A DNA stretch of 64,000 bases from Heloderma charlesbogerti (Eukaryota > Chordata > Lepidosauria > Squamata > Helodermatidae): the NCBI GenBank assembly GCA_026122225.1, contig JANEZZ010002665.1, positions 558,001 through 622,000 on the forward strand. The letters are read 5' to 3'. The notes below the pieces were generated by a model. It searched no databases and was not told the DNA's origin. It was given only the letters and a program-made list of their open reading frames with translations. This document shows, in pieces, positions 22,876 to 34,800 of this stretch (positions are counted from its first letter, which is position 1; every line of letters begins with the position of its first letter). The translations under genes and the position numbers were made by a program.

Positions 22876-25800
22876 GTGGGCGCCACACCGTAGCCTGGGA
22901 ATTTCCAAGTCAGGGTGCCAAAATCAAGGCACCACGAGCATCTAAATAATTGGCCCCCGCACACACACATGGCTCCCTGTGTTGTTGAACAGGGCAAGAA
23001 GGACCTGGGTTCATCTTTCTCCACATACCCTGCTGCTGTGTGTGGGGCATGGTTGCCACTGCTTCAAACCATGGTTAAGACCTGTGCATGAAATCCATCT
23101 TCCAAAACAGGCTTGGAAACCATGGTTTGATGTAGTTTTAGTTCATTCTTATCCCACTTTTCTTTTAAAACAGCAACCAAACCAGCTGACAAGAAAAGAG
23201 AAAATATTACAGAGTAAAGCGAAACAGTCGTATGATGCATCCTTTAAAATTATAAACCACACTGGTCAAAATATCCAAAGGCAGCTGTACTAAAATGCCA
23301 GCAGGCATCACATAAAGAGACGGTCGCTAGTTAAAGCTTGCTTGAATAAAAAAGGTCTTTGCCATGTGAAGAGAGGGAGCCTGGCAGATCTCCAGCGGGA
23401 AGGAGTTCTAAGGTCACAGTGCTGCCACTGAGAAGGCACTGTCTCTCTCTCTCCTGCCTGTCTAACTTCGCACGAGGACGGGACTAAGAGAAAGGCCTCG
23501 GGGGCTGAGCTTGGAGGTTGGGCGAGTTGATATTTCTGAGATATCTGCAATTAGGAGTTGGATCTGTACTGAGCACCCCATGGTTATGTCATTTTCTCTG
23601 CTCCTCAGCCTCTGTGAAAGGCTCCTTTATGCTTTGCAAGGTGTCCCCTCCCATACCAGCGCAGGCCTGCAAAGAGAGGTGCATGACGCAACCCTTTTAT
23701 TTCTTTGTTGTTGTTTTTTTACTATAACTCTTTATTTATCCAATTTTTGCTTAATGGTTTTACTTATAGACATGAAACCTTTACACTCTGAATACAGGAA
23801 AATGTGAAGAAGGGAGGGGGAAACCTAGAGGGGAGGGCATAGGGGCAGGAGCAGGCAGACATGTTTACTGTTTGCATTGTACTGGAAAACGCCCCCCCAT
23901 CTAATAAACTGTTAATAACAAACTAAACATCTGCTACCCCAGAGCGGCTTAGCAAGGTGTTCCTGTTGACATCCTGTTCAGTCTCCCCACCCAGGCACCC
24001 CGATTATAAGGTCATAATCGGCTCCATCCCTAAGGTCTAGCAACTTGTTGAATTCCGTTTGCTGAATCTCACATCCGGGACCCGGTTCTGTGCTTGCACA
24101 GAGTCGTGGGACAGCCCCCCATCCCTGACCGTGACAAAGTGACACGGAAAGGGCCCGTGGCTTTTTAAATGTGTGGCTCAATCGGAGGCCAAGCTCCGTG
24201 AAGCAAAGGAGAGGATGGTCCCGGGCATCAAAGGAGCGTCGTTTGTCCTGGAACTCATTCCAGGAGCAAAAAGGTCAGGAAGTCCTTCTCCCCGTGAGGA
24301 TCGGCAGAAGCTTTGGCAAAAATGCAGGGCCCCCGTCAGATGTGTAGCTGGCTGGCTACCGGAGGTGGCTGCATTCCAGTGGGATCTGCCGTATCCCACT
24401 TTTTTTTTCTTTTTTTTTTTTAAGTCAGCCGAAGAGATGAAAGGAAGGGAGAAGACGGGGAGAATTAAGAGGAGCAGTTTGATGCTGGCAATGCAGCAGG
24501 AGCCTGCAGATCTGGGAGCGTGTTTTTAATTTTCCTCTCTGCAGTCCATCTGTTGAGCTAAATGCCGCTGTGGAGGAGACAGGAGCATGGGGGATGGTCT
24601 CAGTTTTGCGAGGCCAGGGGTCAGAGCTTTGCAGGTGTCTCCGGCAGGCCAATTGAGGTCAAGTCCTAAATCAGCCTTCCCCAACCTGGTGCCCTCCAGG
24701 TGTCTTGGACTACAGTTCCCATCATTCCCAGCAAGCAATTCTGCAAACCTTGGCATTCCCCCCACCCCCCGAGCATGCTGACACTTCCCTCTTGTTTCTC
24801 AGTGGCTCTGTTTTGATGACTACACCATTGGCACTCACCGCTTGAGTTCAGTATTAGCAGGACTGGTTTTTAAAACTTTTGTGAGTTGCCTTTCTGCAGA
24901 TGTACAACAAATGTCAAAATTATGATACATTTTTTTAAAGTTTTAAAATATAGATCCCATTAAGATGGCAATCCTATCCCATTGAAGTTGATGGGGCTTA
25001 CTTCCATGTAACCATGTTCAGGATTGCTTTGCATGGTAAAGAGAGGCACCATTCAGTTATGAAAAGCCCAAGCAAAGGCTGAGAAGGCTTTTGAAAGCAA
25101 ATAAGCCTTGATGCGCTAGAAAAATACAAAGGGGATAGGCAGTTCTCCTTGGGAAGGTTTGTGTAGTGGGACCATAACTGAGAAGGCCCTGCTACTTGTT
25201 TGGACCATGTTGTGTGAGGGGATACTTTTATCTCTGGATCAGATTGGAGCGCTCAGGAAGGGGACAACTGGGGAGACAGACCAATACCTTCGCTGTCCCA
25301 TCTTGCAAGCTCTCTAACATTCCTCCCTGTCTTGCAGCTGAAGAGAGCCAGCAGCGAAGACATGCTTACAAAGCCGGGGGTCATCACAGCCTCAGGGGGC
25401 TCCCGGCTGAAGAAGACCATCACTACGGGGGCCATCTCGGAGCTGGCCGAGAACCGGCTGCGGCCGAGCACTGGTAGGGAAGCACCGGAGAGCTGGTTGC
25501 TCGGATCTTCTTTCTGCTGGGAAAGCTAAACCCCAAACCTTGTTGTTGTTGTTGTTGAAGAATCATGGAAGTTAGCAACTGGTGCCTTGAGTGCGGACTG
25601 ATTTAGTGTGGCCCCTGGAGCCCTGAGACGGGGAGACGGGGGCACAGTGCGGAGCATAGAAAGCTGCTTAATGCATGTCAGGTGATTTGTCAATCTAGCC
25701 CAACGTTGTCTCCTCTGCTGGCAGCAGCTCTCCAGGGATTCAGGCAGAGAAGGGTTTTTTCTGTCTCTCGCTTTCTGACACCCCCTTTTCTCTCTTCTGG

Positions 25801-28800
25801 CTTTTCTCACTATCACTCTTTCTGGCATCCCTCTTCTCACTTTTTTTCTGGCACCCCCTTTTCTCGCTGTCACTCTGGCACCCCTCCTCGCTTTCTTTTT
25901 CTGGCACCCCCTTTTTCTCTCTTCTGGCATGCCCTTTTCATTCTTTCTGGCACTCCCCCTTCTCTATTTTTTCCTGGCACCCCCTTTTCTCTCTCTTTCT
26001 CTCTTCTGGCATCACCTTTTCTCACTCCCACTCTTTCTGGCACCCTACTTCTCTCTCTCTCTCTCTCTCTTTCTGCCACCTCCCTTTCTTCCTCTTTCTG
26101 GCACCCTGTTTTTTCTCTCTCTTTATCCCTCTTCCTCCCATGTAGCAAGGGAAAGGACAGATCGCCCTTGCCAGAGGTCTGAACCTATTGCATGCAGGGT
26201 GGCTTTTGCAATAAGGCTAATGGCATTATTACAGCAGATATGACTTGATTTGAAAGATTTAGGCAATTAGTAGGCAAAGACATATATGGAAAGTAGCTAT
26301 AACTGGCACTGCAGGGTTGAGAACCCCTCACTGTTTCTTCCTTCATATGAGCACCTTCCCCCGCTTAGCCTGTGGTTTGGACTGGCGGTACCAAAAAGTA
26401 AACTGGAGGCCTGGCTCCATCGCTTTTCTCGTCTGTTCCTTTTGGGCTGTATATGTTCAGACATTTGTCTGAGTTTTAAGACAGGCCAAGCAGACTGTAG
26501 ACCTGTGGGGTTTGATGTGCCCATCTCTTGCCCCGGCCTCCCCACAACCTTGCATCCTCCAAATGTTTTGGACTACAACTCCCAGCATTCCTGATGATGG
26601 GCTGTGCTGGCTGGGGCTGATGGGAGCTGTAGACAAAAACATCTGGAGGACGTGAGGTTGGAGACGGGTGGTATAAAAGGTATAACGTGCTTTTCTCCCC
26701 AGAGCTTCCTTTCACTTGGAGCGGGAGGGGAGGGAAGCAAGCAACTGTATAGATGTATTTAACACCGTTTGAATTTGAACTCTTTATCTGTCTGGTTTTC
26801 CTTCATTCTCCCCCCGCCACTTCCAATCGTTGACACAAAATACCCGCTAGAGGGTGCCAGTGGTCAGCCTGAATGCTTAAATGGTGGCAAACCCTTCTCC
26901 TAGCAGGGTGAGTTTACGCTGCAGGCGCCTTTTGAGTCGGGCGCGGGGGGGGGGGGCGGGAGTCAGGATTAACTGACAGTGAGAACGCACTCTCCCGCCA
27001 CCCCACCCCACCGCGGCTGCATTGAGCTTCCTGCTCCAGTCCTGCAGGTGGAAATACTCCCAGAGAGCTTGCTCGTGGCACGTTCAAACCTTCTTGCTCC
27101 AGCTCGTGCGCACCGTAGCTGGCACTTGACAGTGAGAGTCAGAGAACTGATAGTTCGTCTGCACCAGCTTTCCCCAACCTGGTGCCTCCGGAGGTGTTGA
27201 ACTGCAACACCCATCATCCCCGGCTGATATTGTATTTATTGATTAGAAGTATTTTTATGCTGCTCCTCGACCATAAAGGCTCGCAGAGCGGCTTACATAT
27301 AGTCAGTTAAACCAGATGGTCCCCTGCCCTGCAGGCTTACAATCTCAAAAGACACAGCACACAAGGAAAAAGGAATGAGGAGGGAAGAGGAAAAAATAGT
27401 TTTAGCAGGGCTGGTGGAATGGCCCTGCTCTTCCTCTCATCTCCCTCAGTGCAGCCTGCTGGAATGGCTGCTAATGATGTTAATCACTGTTATTATTACT
27501 AATGATTACAACTAATAATTAATTGAAAACAATTCATACAATAAATAACCTTTCCTTTTAAGGCACGGTCAGTTTATCGGGCTAAGCTCCGGGCATGTCA
27601 AAGAAGGGGAGGTTGGTTAGGAGAGCCATTAACTTCTCTGGGAGAGCTTTGCGCCCTGCATGCTGTGTTCATACATGGCGGAGCAGCGTCTGTTATTTAC
27701 GGTCTGTGGCACCAGGAGCAGAAACCTGCGCTCAAGGTCACTCACCCAGATGTGGGGAAAGGTTGCACCTGGGGGCACGTTCGACCTTGGTGTTCTCTGC
27801 AGCGTCTCCTCCTTCTCGAAAGATAACTTAAAACAAAACAAAACCTAGACTCAGCTCGCAGCCCCCAGAGAGGTCAAGAGAGAACTCTTGGGTTTTGTTC
27901 CTGTTGGTCCCTCTCTCCTAACGACATTCTATTACTTATTTTATTTTTATATTATATTATTTATTTATGTTTTTAATGAAAGGCGAACGGCAATAATAAA
28001 ACCTGGACGCCTCTGCACGCCGTTGAATTTCCCCATAAAATGCAGACAGGCGCCCAATTAGGACCGAAGCAAAGGCAAAGATTCCCTTTGAAGGCCAGGC
28101 TTTGCCAGCCCTCGGGGGCGGGGGTTCCGCCACCTCCGCCCCGACAGGGTCATGGTTTGGCAGGGTCTGTTTCTTGCGATCCGCCACATCAAAGGGGAAC
28201 GCCGGGCCAGGGAGACAGGCACCTTTTGGCTCCGCCAAACTGCCTCTTCGTTCTTCCCTTACCAGATGCAGATGGGGGGGCACGCGCTAATGAGGCCGGG
28301 GTTTGGGGGGACTTCCAGGGGATGGGATGCATATGGGATTCCTGGCGGGGGGGCTGTCCATGCGAAAGGAGGGGAGCTGTTTTGCGTCTCCTTCCGAGCT
28401 GTGGTGGGTGATTTACAGCAGGGAACTGGGGACGCCATGGTGCTCAGGCGCTGTTGGACTGTGACTCCTGTGCTCTCTGACCAACGCTGACCGGGGCTGA
28501 TGGGAATTGAAGTCCAATAACCCCCGAGATGCCCCGTGTTCCCGGTGCTGGCTCCAGGATTTTGAAGGCTCTTGGGCAAGACACCCTCAGCAGGTCCTGC
28601 CCCGTAGCGAGATTCCCTCCTCCTCACCATGGTCACCACCATGGGCGCCAGCCGCTCTTGCTCGTCCTCCTCTCTGTGCCCCTGGCTCGCTTGCCAGGCG
28701 GGGAGCCGGGGAGCCAGGAGGCCGCGGCCTCTGCTGCTGCTCCTTCTCTCCCCCTCAGTCGCCTGGGCCAGAGCGGGAGGCAGCAGGTGCACAAGCAGGG

Positions 28801-31800
28801 TGCAATGGCGAAGAGGAGGAGCGAGTCCAGGGGGCTCTTCTCAGGGGGGCCCTGCTGGGGCATGGGCCCTTGGCGGGTGCCTGACCAGGCCAGCTCTTGA
28901 GGCCAGCTCTGCTTCATCCCACCTCTGGTTTCCAGAGCTCTGGAGGGCAGGGGACCGAGAAAACAGCCGCTGATGCCTTGATTCCTTGACTCTGATCGTG
29001 GAGCCTCGCTAGCCCACCTGAGCATCCTGTTTCCACAGCAGCCAGCCCGATGCTTCTGGGGAAGCCCCAAAGCGGGGCCTTGAGGGCAGCAGCTCTCTCC
29101 AGCTGATGTTCCCTGGCCTATGGTCTTTGGTGGGCTGCTGCCTCTCCACATGGGGGCTCTGTAACGGCCATTGCGCCGAGAAGCCCTGGATTGGCCTGCC
29201 CTCTCTGTGAATGGAGGAAGGTCCAGAGCTCAGTGGCGGAGCCCCTGCTTTGCATGCAGAAGGTGCCAGGTTCGGTCCCCAGCATCTCCAGTTTAAAAAA
29301 CTATCAGGTTGCCTGTGATGGGGGGGACCCCTGGACAAAACCCCGGAGAGCCGCTGCCAGTGTAGATGAACAAAGAGTTTGTCCTGAAGAAAGCAGCTTT
29401 TGTGTGTATTTGTCTGGTCCCCTTGTTGAAGCTATGTTAAGCTGGTGGCAATCTTCCCCGAGTGCTGGCTCCCCCCCCCCCGCTTTTCATTTAGTGCTGT
29501 ATCTTTTAGAGTAGAAGCCTGAGGGCAGAGACTGTCTTATTATTAATCTTTGTGAGCCGCTCCAGGATCCCCCTTTTTTTGGCTGAAAAATGGGGTAAAA
29601 CTGCTACAAATAAATCATGAAACTCAGTCCTGCGTTGGCAGAAGGTGCCGTGCGTGGCAAGAGCCTCGGAAGCGGTCATTTGGCACTGTGCGCAGGCAGG
29701 ATCAGCGTGCCCGTGGCCTCTCTCTCCCCCCGCCTTGGTCGCAAATGGTTCCTGGCTCTCCACCACACTTTGGACACTGTATGCCATGCACCCTTTAACA
29801 ACAACAATAAGAGGGTGTTTTAATGCCTCTATTTGTTATTTTAGGGTACCATGTTTTAATATCGTCTTTCATCATTTTATACCAGAAGTCCTCCAGGGGA
29901 CCATGTTGGGCGGCCTCGAGCAACATAATTGCATTAAATGAACTTGGAATAACAAAGAGCTTAGAACAATGAGAATGGCTCCCCCACACACAAAGGTTGG
30001 GGGGGGGGAGCCATTCTCTCTTTCAGCTGGGCCTCCCCTAGATATCTATAGTGTTGGCATTTCGCGCTTGCCCAGTGGAGGTCCATGCCAGCCGTGAGGA
30101 TTTGCATTTGTGTGTGTGCTCGTCAGGAGGAGGTGAAATAGGAAACCTCTTGGAGTCCTAATGCCTTGGTTTGAGCAACATGTTGACAGATAATTGGCAC
30201 CAACCAAATTCCACTGGGGAAAGAGGCGTTGGAACCAAGATGTCAACAGAGATCAGGACATGCCCTTTCCGGGGCTGGGGGGGATGGGACACCTTCGAAC
30301 GGGGTGGGTGGGGAGCCTCCCCCCGCCGATACGGCTAGTCCTTTATTTGCAGTGCGGTGTCTTGAACAAATACCTTGATTTTCAGCACTCTTCCATGTCG
30401 CCAGCAGCAGGCGGATGTTGGTTCTGCTGACTTGTCTTGGAACCCAGATAACTGCATTATACAGAGTCAGCCCCTGGGTCCAGCTAGCCCAGTATTGCCG
30501 ACACTGACTGGCAGCAGCGGCTCTCCAGGGCTTCAGGCGGGAGTTTTCCTCTGCCCTGCCTAAAGACACCGGGGATTGAACCTGGGAACTTCAGCATGCA
30601 AACCAGGGGCTCTGCCCAGCTGGGCTACTGTCCTTCCCCTAAAGTAAAGATTCCAGTCCTCATGATTCTGAATAAAGGGCTGATTTAAATAGGTACAGAG
30701 GAAGCTGCCTTTGATGGCATCAGACCAACCAACTCCAAGATTGTTGGCCTGGACTGGCAGCAATGGCTCTCCAGAGTTTCAAGCAGGATTCTTTCCTAGC
30801 CCTACCTGGAGATGCCGGGGATTGAATCGGGGGCCTTCTGCATGCAAAGTGTGTACTCTCTGAGCCACAGCCCCCTCCCACAAGTGCCAAATGGGCTTGG
30901 TGGTGGGCCAGCTGGGTTTATTTCTGAAAAGGGGAAAGGAGGAGAGAGGCGGTCCTTCAGAACAGCTGCCTGGAGCTCATGACTCAGGGATCCTTGTTCA
31001 GCTGCCTTGGAAATAAATCCAAAGCAGTTACTAGCCCTCACGAATGTTCACCACGTTGCTTGCCAATGCACACTTGTGTATGTCAAATGTCACACATTTT
31101 TGTGACTACTTCTCCCCTTCCTCATTGTTCGGTTGTATTTTTGTTGTTGTTGTCGAACCCTGATTTCCACAATGACATTAGGAACAGAGATGTCTGCTTT
31201 TACATTTATTTTTATTGATTGATTACGTTTCTAATCTGCCCAATGACTAATAGTAAATGGAAGCAGTCTTCTTTTTTTATCCTGGCTATCACTTGAGAAT
31301 ATTTTGTTGGGAGAAATGCCGTTGCTTCCTTAGCCAGCATGTTCGTTTGCAGATGCAACAACAGTATAAGATTTGGTCACGTGGAGTGTTGGCGGGGACA
31401 TCCCTGGTCCTGGGATTTACCTGCCTGGTCTATCCCAAGCCCCCTTTCTTTTTAATGTCAATAGTTGCTTAAAACAAACAAAACAAAACAAAACAAAACA
31501 TGCCCAACATGTATTAGGTATTCCTTCTTCTTGCACAGCAGAGGTGGGCAACTTGTGGCTGTCCAGATGTTTGAGACTACAAGTTCCATCAGCCCTCATC
31601 AGCCAGTCAATGGTGAGGGAATGATGGGAGTTGTAGGCCAAAACATCTGGAAGGCCACAAGTGGGCTGCGCCTCTTATAAACCACCCTTCACTCTGGTGC
31701 CCTCCAGACCTTTTGGCCCACAACTCCCATCAGCCCTACTCAATATACTCCCATTGTTGTAGGCCAAAACATCAGGAGGGCCACAAGTTGCCCACCCCCG

Positions 31801-34800
31801 CTGTAACCACCACAACACACAATTGCTTTTACTGACATGTACAAGATTATTTATTAAGGACACGATCCTGTGCATGTCTAGACAGAAAAAAAAGCCCCAC
31901 AACAACTCCCAGCATTCCCCAGCCAGCATGGCCGGGGAATGCTGGGAGTCGCAGGGCTTTTTTCTGTCGAAGTACGCACGGGCTTGTGCCCTAATTTGTT
32001 TATTGCCAAGCAACGTACAAGTTCTATGGAACGATTAAACACTCGGCTGTTGCCGCTGTTGAATTCATTTGTTTTACACGCCATTCGCCTTTCGGCAGAA
32101 GCGGCGCCCAAGGCAGCGTCGTGATCAGCGAAAATGACTCCGGCCGCCGCGCGCAAGCCGGCCCCTCTGCCCCGCCCGCTCGGCGCCCCGTCGCCCCGCG
32201 GGTGGGCGCCGCGCGAGGGGCAGAGGGGCCGCGCGCCCCGGCCCGCCTGGCGCGCCGCCCCGCGGCTCGGCCCCGAGGCCCCGGCCCGCGCCGGCCCTGG
32301 CGAGGCGCGCGGCCCCGGCAGGTGCCCCCGCCGCCCGCGCGCGCCCCTCCGCGCCGAGCCCCCCTCCGCGCTCTCCTTCCAGCCGCCGCCGTGCGCGGCG
32401 CCCGGCCAGCCCCGCGGGGCGGGGCGGGGCGGGGCGGGACATGCCTCCTCGGCGCAGCGGCGGCCGGAGCGGGCTGTCCGCGGGGCCGGCCGCCTCGGAG
32501 GGACTGCTCCCGGCTCTCGCTGGCTCCGGCGGGGAGCCCCGCCGCCGCCGCCCTCCGCCCGCCAGCGAGGGATGAAGAGGCCGCGGGGGCCGTAGCGGGG
32601 CGCGCGCGATGGGCAACCAGCCGGCGAGACCCGAGGACCCGGAGCCAGGTCTGTGGCGGGCGGGCGGGCGGGCGGCGTGCCTGTGGCTTCGTCCGGCTCC
32701 GCTGGGCCTCGGCAGGTGTCGGGCGACCGAGCCCGCGTTCCGCGGCCGCAGGCAGAGGCGGTTGGCCCGCGCCCGCGGCCCGCTCCGGCCATGCCCCCGC
32801 GGATCCGGGACCTGGCCAGGGCGGGCGGGCGCCCCGGCGCCGTGCAAGCCCCCCTCGCCAATGGCCCGCCGCGGCCGAACGGCGGGGGGCGTCTGCGGCA
32901 CCGGCTGCGGGCGCCCTTCGTGGGGACGCGGGGAACGGCGTCCGGGGGCCTCTCTCCGGAAGGCGGGCGTTCCCCGGCCGCCCTCCAGCCCCGCGGCGCC
33001 CCCGGCCCCAGCGATGCCCGCGCCGCGCCGCGCCGGGACGGTGCTCCCCGGGAGGTGGCGGCTCCGGGGTGGCCCCCCAAAGAGAAGGTGAGGCAGCCTT
33101 CCGTGACCCCGGCGCCCCCCGGACATTGGGGCCCCACTCCCGCCCGCCCGCGCGCCCCGGCCAGCGTGGCCAAGCGTCAGGCGCGCGGTCCAAAACGCCG
33201 GGGAGGCGCCGGGGCCGGGGGCGCCGGGCCGAGGTGTCGTCCGGAGATGCTGCCGCCGCTGGTTTGGCGGCCGCGCCGGCGGCGAACAGTCCGGGCGCGT
33301 TTCGAAGGGGAGCAGCGCCCGGGCGCGCGGGGGCCTCCCCGGCACCCTCGGCGCTGCCAGAGGCGCGCGGGGGCCGCTTATCACGGGGCGACGCGCGGCT
33401 CGGCGCCTGGCGCGGCCGCCGCCGGCCCGGTCCCTCCCGGCAGGTGCTGTGCCTGGCCGCGCGCCCGTCACCGGCGGCGGCATCCGGCCGTTCGGAGGGC
33501 GGCCCTGGGGAGCCGTCGCCAGGCCCTTCGGCGCGGCGATGCCGACCCTGCCCTCCGTGCGCGCCCCCCCGCCACCATTGTCCTCCGGGAAGGGCACCGC
33601 CATGCATGCTGAACAGCTTTGGGGGGAAGGGAGGGGCTGTGCCTCCGAGCCCCCAGGAGCAGAGGGAAGAGGCGTTTGCTCGCTATGCGCGGACACCCCC
33701 CCCAGCAAGCGCCCAGGACACGGACACCCCCCCCCAGCAAGCGCCCAGGACACGGACACCCCCCCCCAGCAAGCGCCCAGGACACGGACACCCCCCCCCC
33801 CCAACAAGCGCCCAGGAGCTCAGCCCACGTGCAGGGGACGACGCATGCCTGGCCCTTTTGCAGCCTGGTTCCTTCGGGGTGGGAAGATTCTGGAGGAGGG
33901 GCCCAGCACTGATGGGTCCATGTTGGCGATGGCCAGAAGGAGTTGAACCTAAGAAGAGCCCTGCCGAATCAGACCAAGGGTCCATCTAGTCCAGCATTCA
34001 GTTCCCACAGTGGCCGACCAGTTGCCTAGGGGGAACCCACAAGCAGGACAGGAGTGCCACAGCACCCTCCCACCCATGTTCCCCAGCAACTGGTGTACCT
34101 AGGGAGCCCTTCCCAGATGAGGGTGGGGGATCGGATGGGAAACAATGGGGACATAGGAATTTTGCACTTGATAAGCGTTCTGTGGCGTTGTCCTGTTTCT
34201 CTTTTGTGAGATGAGTTCCGGTGAACTGAACACCCCTCATTAAAATATTCTCTCTTGGGTAGCCTCATCGTTGCAACAACTGCACTGTTTTACCCCAAAA
34301 GTGGCCTGCTTCCCCCCCCCTTTTTTTTTTAGAATAAAAGGATCTTTCTCACTCTCATCCCATTTAAAGGTAATGACACCCAGCCCCTGGGATGGGGAAT
34401 TGTAGCCCCTAGCAGGTCCCCTTAGCCCAGAAGAGAGAGGCTGTCCGAACCAAGAATTCTCTGGCTCTGACCTGCTTTGTGTTCCCTACAAGAATGGCAT
34501 CTGTCAAACTTTGGTGGTTTGGGGCACAGCAAATGCCCCTCCGTCTTCAAGGTGTGTGCCTGTGCATATGTAAAATATCTGCACGCATCTCAAGATCACA
34601 GCTCCTGTTTTTGTCAAAGCAAACCCGCTAAGCTTGCTTGCACCAAATATTTTCCTGTGTTTTCTGTCCATGACCCTCTTCCCTCGCCTGGGCCCATTTT
34701 GCTCTTTTCTGGCTCGGTCCATCTCATCACATTCCACTGCTGACTTCTGTCTCGTGAGTAGCCCGCGATTTTCCAGTGTCTGGTCACACTGGCCTGCCTT

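Larger units (their letters stand above)
32085..33610 (+). promoter_or_regulatory. SPECC1: CpG island, probable internal (alternative) SPECC1 promoter
   Basis: About 1.5 kb of very GC-rich, CpG-dense sequence with almost no repeats, abruptly different from the flanking intron. It holds tandem GC boxes at 32416-32439, no obvious TATA box, and the alternative first coding exon at 32609-32648. All six frames are open over long stretches because stop codons are rare at this composition; none of those frames is supported as a gene. The island continues about 950 bases past the exon donor, as is usual for island promoters. A divergent antisense transcript is possible but not shown. Confidence 0.8.

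Noticed and set aside
25682..26182. Ser/Phe/Leu-rich and Arg/Glu-rich frames
   Set aside because: Translation of the CT-rich minisatellite on either strand.
29215..29290. tRNA gene
   Set aside because: The A and B boxes are good, but the segment continues into a SINE body and the acceptor stem does not close. The same holds for the heads at 1270, 4468, 44268 and 63015.
33691..33819. CRISPR-like regular repeat
   Set aside because: Units are contiguous with no unique spacers, in a vertebrate intron; it is a minisatellite.
31878..33989. Open frames of 430-620 codons on both strands over 31.9-34.0 kb
   Set aside because: They overlap in several frames in a CpG island where stop codons are rare. 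The peptides are Pro/Arg/Ala/Gly-rich without domains and run through the minisatellite. Only the 13-codon exon is supported.
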